A stretch of 64,000 nt of DNA from Isoetes taiwanensis (taxonomy: Eukaryota; Streptophyta; Lycopodiopsida; Isoetales; Isoetaceae): positions 2,086,116 through 2,150,115 of the forward strand of contig JAJEKV010000100.1 in NCBI GenBank assembly GCA_021234155.1. Reading direction: 5' to 3'. Shown here in pieces: positions 12,069 to 20,894 of this stretch (position 1 is the stretch's first letter; the number at the start of each line of letters is the position of its first letter). Both the position numbers and the translations under genes were made by a program. The notes under the pieces were generated by a model. The model was not told where the DNA came from, ran no database searches, and saw only the letters and a list, made by a program, of their open reading frames with translations.

Positions 12069-12654
12069 TGTTAGTCCTGTGCCTCCTGGTACAGGACTAT
12101 TCATGCATACGACGGACCAAGTCAAGGCCAAGGATCCACAACCAGGCGCGGGTCAGTCGTCAAAGGCTCAGCAGAAGACCAAGCAGACCACGCAGACAAA
12201 GACCACGCCTGGCGTCAACAAGAGGCGGGCGCCAGACAGGATGACAGCCCACCACAGCCAGCGTCGGGCCGGATTTCAGGCTTTTCAAGAGGCACCGCCA
12301 GCATTCCTGCAAATCAGGCCTCCTTTCAGGAGTTGGCACCGAAATCAGTCAGAGTGTCTATATTGGGCCAAAGGCCATTGTACTATATATATGAGTAGAG
12401 CTAGCACATGAGTTTTTAGATGAGTTTTGAGTCTTGTCTCAGTTCAGTTTTCTCGATTTAGAGCTCATGTATCCTCATTGACATCAAGGAAGCTTATTAT
12501 TGTGATCTCATTGTTTTTGTTGTTTTCTCTTTCTTTTTCTTGTTCTTTCTTGCAAATCCCGCTGCGGACATAGCTCCCCGGATTCTCCCCGTTAGATCCA
12601 AGGGTCCTCACAGAGGGTCGCCTTTGTGAGTTCCCGAAACCTGCACCCCAAACA
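12069..12654 (+). mobile_element. Ty3/gypsy 5' LTR, uninterrupted (copy A)
   Basis: This 586-bp LTR starts TGTTAGTCCTGTGCC and ends CCCCAAACA, the canonical TG..CA. It is preceded by ATTTG. A TATATATAT box lies at 12,384-12,392. The junction GGCCA/TTGTAC at about 12,375-12,381 is the empty site for the Helitron that splits the same LTR in copy B. Five LTRs of this family occur in the window. Confidence 0.92.
12384..12392 (+). promoter_or_regulatory. LTR TATA box
   Basis: TATATATAT sits about 315 bp into the LTR and precedes the conserved GAGTAGAGCTAGCACATGAG stretch. This is the usual position of the Pol II start in an LTR. The same box is at 47,966-47,974 and 58,296-58,304, and inverted in the two minus-strand LTRs. 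Confidence 0.6.
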
Positions 12655-12695
12655 CCGCCGCAGCCTGCCGGTCTGATCTTTCTTTTCTTTCCATC

Positions 12696-14504
12696 ATGTC
12701 TGCTCGAGGTTTCACTCCTGAAGAACTTCTCTGCCAAACGGCGGCTCGCCTGGAGCGCCATCAACGACGCGAGGCTGTTTGGGATATGTATGATTCTGCT
12801 TATGACATTGAGGGTGGTCGTATCCGCTCACGAGCTCAGTCGGCACCTCCTACCCCTCGTGCTCATTCTCGGCCAGGATCTCCCCCTGTGTGTCGTCATT
12901 GCTCACAACCGCAATCTCCACAACATACCCCTGTTCAGCCCACGCCTCACTATTTCCAGACTCCTGACAGCACCTATATCAATATTCCTTCAGGCCACAC
13001 ACCTCTTCCGTCACAACCTTCTTCACCTCCTGCTGGAATGGGCTACCATCATGTCACCTTTGGCCCTTCCCACGTTCATGGCATTCCAACTTCTCCATTC
13101 TTTCAGCACGCTCTTCCTGTTTACCAAACCACTGATCTCAAGCCTAATGAGGATGGCTCCCAAGGCCCTTCCCCACCAGATGTTACTTTTTATGGACCAC
13201 CGGGTTTTTCAGCCCCACCACCTTGCACTCAGTCTCAGGCAGTTCCACCTCTCTATGCTTCTGCATATCCTCAACCCAATCCACAAGTCTATGCTCAAGT
13301 TCCGCCTTCATCCCCCACTCATAATTTGAAGCTGACTTATCCCACTTTTGGCAACACTAAAGGCAAACCTCTGGATCAAAGTGCTTCGGCACACATGGAG
13401 GAATTTGAAGCTTTGGCCATTCTGAATGGTCATGCTCAGCCCCAACTTAAATTTCATATATTTTCGACCACGCTCAGAGGCGCCCCTCATCAGTGGTTAA
13501 TGGCCAACAAAAGTCACTGGAAACAGAGTTGGCAAGAAATGAAAACTGCCTTTCTATCTCATTATGGCACCACGGACGATGATCAGTTACTCCTCAAGCA
13601 ACTCAATGACCTTCAACAAGAGCCTCCTCCTGAGTCGGCCCGGGGATTTTATGGACCGCCTTCACATTCTCGCCAAGAAACTCCGGGGAGTACCCCACGC
13701 AAAGCCGATCCTCGCCCGGTTTCTCGCGGGGGCCTTCCTCCCCGCCATTCGACTCATGATGAGTAATACCCAAGGCCCCAAATCTCCGGGAGCAGGCCAT
13801 TGAATTGGTCAATCACTCGGTCAATGTTTCTTCTCGGGGTGTTGCTCTCCAGGAACTCCCTTTCATGCCCCCCGTCATGGTTCCCCAGAACTCTGTTCAG
13901 CCTCAGCAAGCAAATCCACAAAGAGCTCACATCTGGTGCACTATTTGTAAATATCAAGGTCATTTGGGAAATGAATGCAACTCCTCCAATGGACCTCCTC
14001 ATTGTAAAAGATGCAATATGTGCAATCACGCCACGGAAGAATGCACTCGTTCTCATCCTACACCTTTTCGCAATAAAATGGTCTTTCAAGTCCAGACCAC
14101 CCCTCAACAACAGCAGTCATATCAGCCTCAGCAATATCCAAATCAACAACCGCAGCGAAGATCAACAAAAACAAAGAATCTCAAAGAGCCCACGGGGACA
14201 AGGCAATCGTCCTCCCTTTGATCCTTCAAAGGCTCAATGTTATCATTGTCATGAATGGGGTCACACCACCACGGCGTGTCCCCAGCTTCCTCAAGTTCAA
14301 GTTCAACTACCGAGTTCAAATCAACCAGCTTCTGTCCGACGGCTTATCAACTCTGGGTGGCCAATGGCAAACAGGGCCCTCGTCCTGTTTTGCGAAAGCC
14401 TCCTCGACCGCCTCAACAACAGCGACCTCAGCAAGCTGCGTCTACTTCCAATCCTCTGGATCAACAAGCTCAGGAGGAGATTTATCAGGCTCTCAACCCT
14501 CCTG
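12696..14504 (+). pseudogene. Ty3/gypsy gag (copy A), frameshifted
   Basis: Structural Gag protein of an LTR retrotransposon. From ATG 12,696 there is a Pro/Ser/Gln-rich N-terminal half (to about residue 210), then a capsid-like Retrotrans_gag region (NLKLTYPTFG, then HMEEFEALAILNG, then GAPHQWLMANKSHW). Farther on come three CX2CX4HX4C zinc knuckles: CTICKYQGHLGNEC near 13,945, CKRCNMCNHATEEC near 14,010 and CYHCHEWGHTTTAC near 14,238. The first frame ends at 13,766 and the knuckles continue in other frames; the breaks fall where copies differ at CAG/CTG/CCG sites. The frame is cut at about 14,504, after residues NPPV, by the inverted RT segment. Confidence 0.85.
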
Positions 14505-15613
14505 TCCAGAAAAACCATCCATGAAAAAGTACATCTCATGACCAGCAACTTCTTCAAGAACCCGGGTCGCTGAAGGAAAGGAAAGTGATCACGCTCCGTT
14601 GCTTGATTGAGTTTTCTGTAATCCACGCAAACGCGGATCTTACCATTGTGTTTGAGAGCAATGACGATGGGGCTCACCCATTCAGAATGTTTGACCTCAT
14701 AAATCAGGCCAGCAGCCAAGAGTTTGTCAATTTCAGCCTTGATGCGGTCACGGTAATTTGGGTTGAGCCTGTACTGTCATTGCTAGATTGGTCTTGCATC
14801 AGATTTGGTAGGAATGGCGAGTTCCCCCAATTCTTTTTTGATACCTCGAAGGTCTTTGTAGCTCCAAGCAAAAATATGTTTGAATTTCTTGAACATGGCC
14901 ACAGGTACGTGCTTTTATAGGTTGGTGGAAGTTTAGCAGCTAAGCGGACTGGTTGATTGTTTCCAATGTCCACGATTTCCACGTCTGGAGTTTGAATGTG
15001 AGGAACAACCTCCGTGTCCTGAACCTGATGAGCAGGAGGCTGAAGCATGACGGGAGGAGCCGCATTTTGCGTCGTGAAGAAAAGAGGCTGCTGAGCGTCA
15101 TCAAGTAAGGGTTGCTTCATGACGGCATGAACATCAATTGTTTCTGAAGAAGGAATTGGGTCAGAAAAATGATCAAGACGTTGAATGCGATTGCAGGAAG
15201 CCAGGTAAGGGTCCAAGAGAGCCACACCGGTCCCGATCGAAGGCCATGTCACCTGTGGATCGATATACTGTGGTAAGATGAGAGAGGGAGACCACCGGAG
15301 GAGCTTGAACATGATAAATATTTTGTGCTTCTTCAGAGTCGGGGTCGAGATGGAAGGTTCAAAGATTCTCGATGAGAGATCAGTTGGCCGCTTTCGCATC
15401 CATGGTGGCATTGAGATGGCCATCAGTGATAACAAGTCGGTCCGTGGCCCAGTAATGAATACTCTTGGCCTGTCGGAGAAAAGGTCGTCCAACCAGCATT
15501 TCATAGTCACCAGGATCCTCTCCAGCTTTCCAAACACCAAATTCCAAAGGGAATTTGAGATCACCAATGCTGATCTGTAGAAGAGGAGTAATGCCTTGAG
15601 GTCGCGTGATATG
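14505..15613 (-). pseudogene. inverted Ty3 pol segment: RT start, linker, end of protease (copy A)
   Basis: Read on the minus strand from 15,613 it gives the end of the aspartic protease (LKFPLEFGVWKAGED), a linker, the pre-RT block with IFLLGATKTFEVS in place of copy B's HIFAWSYKDLRG, and the RT N-terminus (SEWVSPIVIALKHNGKIRVC, VDYRKLNQ, YFFMDGFSG). It is fused head to head with the end of plus-strand gag, so the RT stops before its catalytic YxDD. The same inverted junction is at about 50,067 in copy B. It cannot encode a working polymerase. Confidence 0.8.
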
Positions 15614-16554
15614 AGGTCGTCGATTTATACGTCTTTGGCCATACTAGGATTGGTAGCCTTGCCGCTTGTTTTTCGGCCTCCTCCTCATGTTGGGGTACTT
15701 TTTACTCTGGCTCTTGTATTATCGCCCTCGTTAGCCGATCGTCCCGCCGTTTTGTGCACTCTTCCAGGTCCTCCTCCCCTTCTCTTACCTCCTATCCTTT
15801 GGTGTGCTTGTTCCTCTACCTCCTTGGTTTGCTCTCCCTGTTAGCTCCTCTTGGGCCACTTCTTCTTGTGAAGATGCCGACTCCCATTCCCCTGAGGAAC
15901 TTCCCCAAGCATTGAGGTTTTGGTCCACCATGGTGTCAAGGGGGTTGTTGGGTAAATTCGAGCTACTAGAGTCTGCGTCCCATTTGTGTCACTTTCGAGT
16001 GAAACTTGCTTATTCGGTGCACTCCCCGACGCCTAGAAAATTTCCCTTAGAATTCACTTACAATAGGAAAGGGCTCGAGGATAGAATCTTGAAAGATCTA
16101 AGGATTGGGGGTACTTTTCAAGAGATTTTTAGCGGTCATCCCTTTTTTTTTTTTTAAGTGTGAATATATTATAAGTAAGGGTTATTAATTAAAGTACTTT
16201 TTCTAATTACTTAACTATCTTTCAAAATTTTCCTATTTAGTTTGGGCCAAATATTGGTGATCGCACCATTTTCTTTGCAAGCTTCCTATTGAGCGACTCT
16301 TCGTTCAATTTCCACTTGTAAAATGAGCCTCATGAACAACTTTGAGCTCAAATTTACTAGAAAGTTTGTTTTGACTCTCTATTCAAAATTAGTTTATCCT
16401 AACAACAAGATTTGACTTGCTAATGACATTCTAACGATGGAAGAAAAAAAATTCTCCCAATTTTCGAGGTTCATATTGGGGTTTTACCCCCAAATTTTCT
16501 AGTTAGCTACTTAGGAAAATGGCCAGTGCTTGATCTTGGTCAACCAAGATCATT
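15614..16554 (-). mobile_element. leader/5' internal region of a minus-strand Copia-type element
   Basis: This lies just downstream, on the minus strand, of the primer-binding site at 16,555-16,566, where a leader and gag start are expected. A short minus-strand frame from about 15,931 reads MVDQNLNAWGSSSGEWESAS and soon stops. I cannot identify a gag domain. The segment is truncated at 15,613 by the edge of duplication copy A. A poly-T run is near 16,143-16,156. Confidence 0.45.
16532..16551. other. short palindrome next to the PBS
   Basis: GATCTTGGT and ACCAAGATC flank a 2-base CA loop, 3 bases from the primer-binding site. A palindromic loop in a retroelement leader could serve RNA dimerisation; that is inference only. 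Confidence 0.5.
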
Positions 16555-16566
16555 GCTCTGATACCA
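16555..16566 (-). promoter_or_regulatory. primer-binding site, initiator Met tRNA
   Basis: The minus strand reads TGGTATCAGAGC, the classic plant Copia primer-binding site complementary to initiator methionine tRNA. It lies one base after the CA end of the LTR. Confidence 0.85.
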
Positions 16567-16585
16567 TTGTGGCGCTCCTTGCGCT

Positions 16586-17409
16586 CAGTGTTGTCAGGTA
16601 CGTTTAGTACGGTACGGGTATTATACGTACTTAACATATTAATACCGTATGCATACCTCTCATTTAAAAAGTACTTTAAATATGTTTTTTGGAATTATAA
16701 AATACTTATTAAATACATAAAATACGTACTTTACGTACAGTACATTAAGTACTTCCTTTAATTTCTTAGAACTATTATTCTTTATAGTTCTAAGAAATTA
16801 AAGGAAGTACTTAATGTACTGTCAATCTACACCTACAGAAAAAAACGTTTAAGCAATTGTTGCTCATTTATTGCATTCGAAGCTATTAACCGCCACTGAC
16901 CTCCGCATTTCTTTCCTGGCATGAATGCAAACCAAAATATTAAGGAGAAGGTCTGCCTCCTGCCATGACAAAACACGGAGAAAAGTGGGTCGCAGATTCC
17001 ATCTCCATTCCGATTCGGCGGCTATGGTAAGAAGAAAGAGGGGGAAAACACAGAGGTTTTAAGTTTTTATTTGCAAAAAGATTGTTTTTTTTTTTTCTAA
17101 ACTACAATTCCATAATTTCCCTAATGTCTAAAGTCTCCTAATGTGTTTTTTACTCCTATTCTATAATATATAATAATGTATTTTTCCTAATGTATAATTT
17201 TACCAATTCTATTGGTCTAATGTCATTTGGACGCTTTTTTTTATATAAAGTGCGTATCATACGTACTGTATGTATTAATACGTTAAGTACTATATTAATA
17301 AAACAAGAGCTCAATTTGACCTGTCAACTTATAGGTATAGTACGTATAGTACTGTGGGGAAAGTATGGGACGTACGTAAACATAAAATACGGGTACGTAA
17401 ACAACACTG
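16586..17409. mobile_element. non-autonomous hAT element, 824 bp
   Basis: The ends are CAGTGTTGT and ACAACACTG (9-bp perfect TIR). They are flanked by identical 8-bp copies of CTTGCGCT at 16,578-16,585 and 17,410-17,417, the length typical of hAT transposases. The subterminal regions are dense in GTAC/ACGTAC motifs on both sides, as in hAT subterminal binding sites. No transposase frame is present, so it is a MITE-like derivative moved in trans. It is nested in a Copia-type LTR. Confidence 0.93.
16737..16822. repeat. perfect 39-bp inverted repeat with 8-bp loop
   Basis: The arm at 16,737-16,775 is exactly reverse-complementary to 16,784-16,822, around the loop TATTCTTT. It lies inside the hAT element and includes its GTAC-rich motif. 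With no mismatch in 39 pairs it is either recent or maintained. Confidence 0.93.
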
Positions 17410-19309
17410 CTTGCGCTATATACGGCAGCCCGCGGTATACAACGAAGGACCTTCCCCATCCAACGGCTACACGTCGTATGGGCCCTCTGTCTAACTTGTG
17501 TCTAGGGTGACCAGACTATCGAGTAGAGGACACAGAGGTGTCATTCCGTCCCGTCCTCTAGGGGTCCCTATATCAACGGAAGCAAAACATATAAACATAA
17601 GCACTAGCAATAACATAACAACAATAAACTACCCCATAGAATAGTGGTAATCCATCCATCCATATCATCGAATATAACAATACAACAAGTGCATCATATA
17701 CATCAATAGAGGCTCCTACCAGGGCTCATACTCAAGGGGAGTCGACGACTACCGGGGCCTCGGATAGAATGTAATCGAAGTTATGGCAATGACTTGGGCT
17801 GGCAATAGACAATGGCTAGGATTGACCACTCCATCCGCCCCTCCGTGCATACTTTGCGCATACAAGGCTAAATCGAGGCTCTGTCAGGATCAGAATTGCC
17901 GGAGACGTAATCCCATGGTATCACCCAATGAGACTACTCCGGGTTGCATCTCCCCAGTCCGATGAGGTAGGAAGGGTTGCATCTCCCCTTTCCAGAGTGC
18001 AGTGGCTCCATGGGCGGCTAGAGGATCGTGGCGACACACATCCGTACCCGACTGAACTCCCCAAAACAAGAGCCAAGCCGACACTTGCAACTCTTGAGAG
18101 TCAGGGTGACACCATTGACCCAAGAAGTGTCGGACCCATACTCGGCCCACAGGAAGTGACCGACTATGAGTCTAGCCCGCTATGGGACCCCAGTAGCCGC
18201 GCTCAGCAGGGTCCTCCCTCCATTTTGCCACTGACCCCGTTGTGTGGTGCTCAGTCACTCCATAGCCTCCATAGCCAGGTGGGCTCTATGCACAGGCTGC
18301 ATAATAATGGGAACTAATGGGTCTAAACTAGGAGCATCATCTAAATAATGGCTACTAGGTCTCTACCCCCCTTCCCAATACACAAGAGGTGCAAACATAA
18401 GATCAACCATCGTCATATACCAACATAACATGATAAATAACAAGAATAACAACTGATCCTAATCACATACATCTAACTTATAGTTAGGGTTCATTGATTA
18501 TGGTTCATGCTCAGAACTGTAGGTTCTAGAATGGCTCTACTAGGACACAATATGCAACTCCCTAGAGTCTACTCGAAGTACCTGCTCTTGACGAGCTGTC
18601 GCCGGCTCCTTGGTTCTCCATCTCTAGCAGGTGGTTCGAGTAGATGACCCTCCTCTCGCTCATTTCGCTTTGGGATCTGCACATCGCAATCTTGGCTGTC
18701 GAAGACTATCCTCGAATCAGAGCAATGGGCACGAATTGGTGGATCGGAAGTTGGTGGAGCTAAAAGTGGTCTAGGTTTAGGGTTTGGCCTTTTATGTGTT
18801 AGGGTTCACATGAGGGCCACTTGGCTCCAATAGGGGCGATCCATGTGGCGGGTCGCCTATAGAGTGAAGCCACGTGGAAATGGGTCACCTCCTAAGGTTG
18901 GCTAAGTTATGTAAATAACTTGGCCATGCCCCTACACTTGGTGCATACAAGTCACTAATGTAGATTTGTATAGTGACGGCCCAGACATACTTATCATCGA
19001 TATTCTAGGGGAACGCCACATAAACCATCATGCTCGGGATTAAATTATGTTAGTCCGCCTTGCCAAGACAAAAAACTTATGCAAAGGATATATAGAATGC
19101 CCTCGATGCAGCCTTCAGGATCTAAAAGAATAAAGAAACGTGAAAGAAAGAGGATAGGACGCCCTTACATGAATATCCGCTGATCATGTGGACAGTGATA
19201 TGTCCTGAAATACACCAGATGCATGTTCAAATTGTAGACATATAAAAGGATTGAACCCAAATGCTTTTGGATATTGGAAGCACTTATATGCCACAGATAT
19301 GCCTCAGTG

Positions 19310-20105
19310 TCGATAGAATGTATTGTCTAGAACAACAAAAGTAGCACAGTTTGCAGCACAAACATGGTCACTAAATTCAATTCCAACTTCCTTACAAGTG
19401 AGCTCAATTTCCAATTTGTATCACAGCCAACCTTGGGACAACTTCCTTGCTGTCATGCATTGCACATACTTCTTTGGCAATATTTAGCTCAATTTCTTGA
19501 ACTATCGCCCCTCCATTGATCTTTAAATGCAAGGTGCCATCCCCGCGTTAATATGTTAAACTCCATTATGAAATGCACATTTTACGTACATAAAATAAAA
19601 TAAGCATTGCACCTACGCTAGACAAAATAGAGATGAAATGCAAGTACATGCAAACTCACCATGCGTTGAGAAGCTATGTTGTCCCTTCCAACCAACACTT
19701 GTTGGAAGGAAATACAGTCGCTTATTGTATTTTAGCATCCTATATTAGCTGCCCACCTCTAGCATCATTGTGCTTCTGAATTAAGAGGCAACAACTTGAG
19801 CTTGGACTCTCTGATTACTTGCTAAATCACATCAAAGTCCATAGCAACCATAGCCGGACTTGCTAAGATTTTTGTTGATGCTAAAATTTCAAGAAAGGTA
19901 ACATTGCTTTATTCAAACATCCTCCGCTAGATCACTCTAGTTCGTTGTGCTTTGTGAAGCAACGGCTCCACAAAAGCAATAGGGAATAGTGATGCTAGAA
20001 GAAACCCAACTAAAATTTGGACCCTGAGTTGACGTAATCCCAGCCGCCTTCACTATAGCAGGCTGCCATATCCATAGCCATCTTGAAGCCATTTTGTCCT
20101 CTACA
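19310..20105 (-). pseudogene. FolD-like (MTHF dehydrogenase/cyclohydrolase) gene remnant
   Basis: The best piece is on the minus strand at about 19,545-19,408: INGGAIVQEIELNIAKEV followed by VVPRLAVIQIGN. This matches the N-terminal block of FolD enzymes (IDGKxIAxxI..EI..EV, then VPxLAVIxVG), which interconvert folate one-carbon units. A frame shift away is CKEVGIEFSDH, like the ACxEVGI segment that follows. Upstream, ATG at about 20,101 opens MASRWLWIWQPAIVKAAG, which could be an organelle-targeting exon; assigning it to the same gene is inference. Catalytic Lys and NADP-site regions are not seen. Confidence 0.5.
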
Positions 20106-20894
20106 AAACTTTCGAGCTTCAAGCTAGAGATTTTGATGTCGGAGCAGAAGCAAGCGCAGGGATAGACGAGCGTACGAAGAATATCATATAGGATAAGAAT
20201 TAATAGTAGCAATATAAGTGAAAACTACCAAAATGCTCCTATGAGTTTATGTAATTACCAAAATGCCCTTATGAGTTTTAAGGGAAAACTACCCTACGAG
20301 TTTGTGTAATTACCAAAATACCCTTATGAGTTTCAAAATTACCAAAATGCCCTTGTGTATAGTAGGTGTGTAGGCGCATTTTGGTAATCATAAGAGCATT
20401 TTGGTAATTACACAAACTCATAGGGGTATTTTGGTAGTTTTCCCTTACCAAAATGACACTCAAATAAACATACAAATAAATTACCAATTTGCCCCTAGAC
20501 ACCAAACTTAATTACTAAAATACCCCTACACACCAAACTTAATTATCAAAATGGTATTACATACCAATTTTGATCAATCTACACCAAATTTAATTATCAA
20601 AATACCCTATACATCAAATTTAATTACCAAAATACCCCTATACAGCCTTGTTGTGACACTTACAAGGAGCCAGTGTTTCTTGTGGTTTTAACGCACGATG
20701 ATGTTATTGGAGGCGTGTCACCACCAGCCACATGCAGACATCTTGGACGTCCAAAACCTAAACACATGCGCACAGGAGAAGATGTAGAGAAGAGGAATAT
20801 CTTTATGGAAGGTGTAATGGAAGAGACACAATGCATGCAGTTGTAGGGCTCCAATTCGGTGATGGTTGTGAATTTTGTAATTTCTTTGTTGAAT

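Larger units (their letters stand above)
2231..15613 (+). repeat. 13.4-kb segmental duplication, copy A
   Basis: From the hairpin at about 2,258 to 15,613 the sequence matches copy B (29,908-51,182) in the same order and orientation. The one large difference is the 7,866-bp Helitron present only in B. Copy A ends inside inverted Ty3 protease sequence at GCGTGATATG, where the sequence changes to the leader of a Copia-type element; copy B continues through the protease. GAGGTCG is present just before and at the break, a possible microhomology. Identity is near total over hundreds of bases, interrupted by clusters of small differences. Confidence 0.92.
16568..19020 (-). mobile_element. Copia-type LTR (split by a hAT element)
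   Basis: The LTR begins TGTGGCGCTCC on the plus strand and ends GGGGAACGCCACA, giving TGTGGCG..CGCCACA ends next to a Met-tRNA PBS. Subtracting the 824-bp hAT insertion and its 8-bp duplication leaves about 1.6 kb. The sequence after it (TAAAC) would be the target duplication, but the other end of the element is not in the window. Open frames inside look incidental. It is a lone 5' end, cut at 15,613. Confidence 0.7.

Noticed and set aside
12465-12764. Long frames on the opposite strand of the LTR and gag, and parallel frames such as 12,790-13,329
   Set aside because: They recur wherever gag or the LTR recurs, follow the Pro/Ser-rich gag composition in other frames and have no domain of their own.
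2231-15613. Gene conversion or repeat-induced mutation as the cause of clustered differences
   Set aside because: The differences include indels and multi-base replacements at CTG/CAG/CG sites rather than C-to-T changes, which points to base calling.
17510-18900. Open frames such as 17,928-18,317 as genes
   Set aside because: They lie within the interval defined as a Copia-type LTR, lack recognisable motifs and have overlapping opposite-strand frames of equal length.
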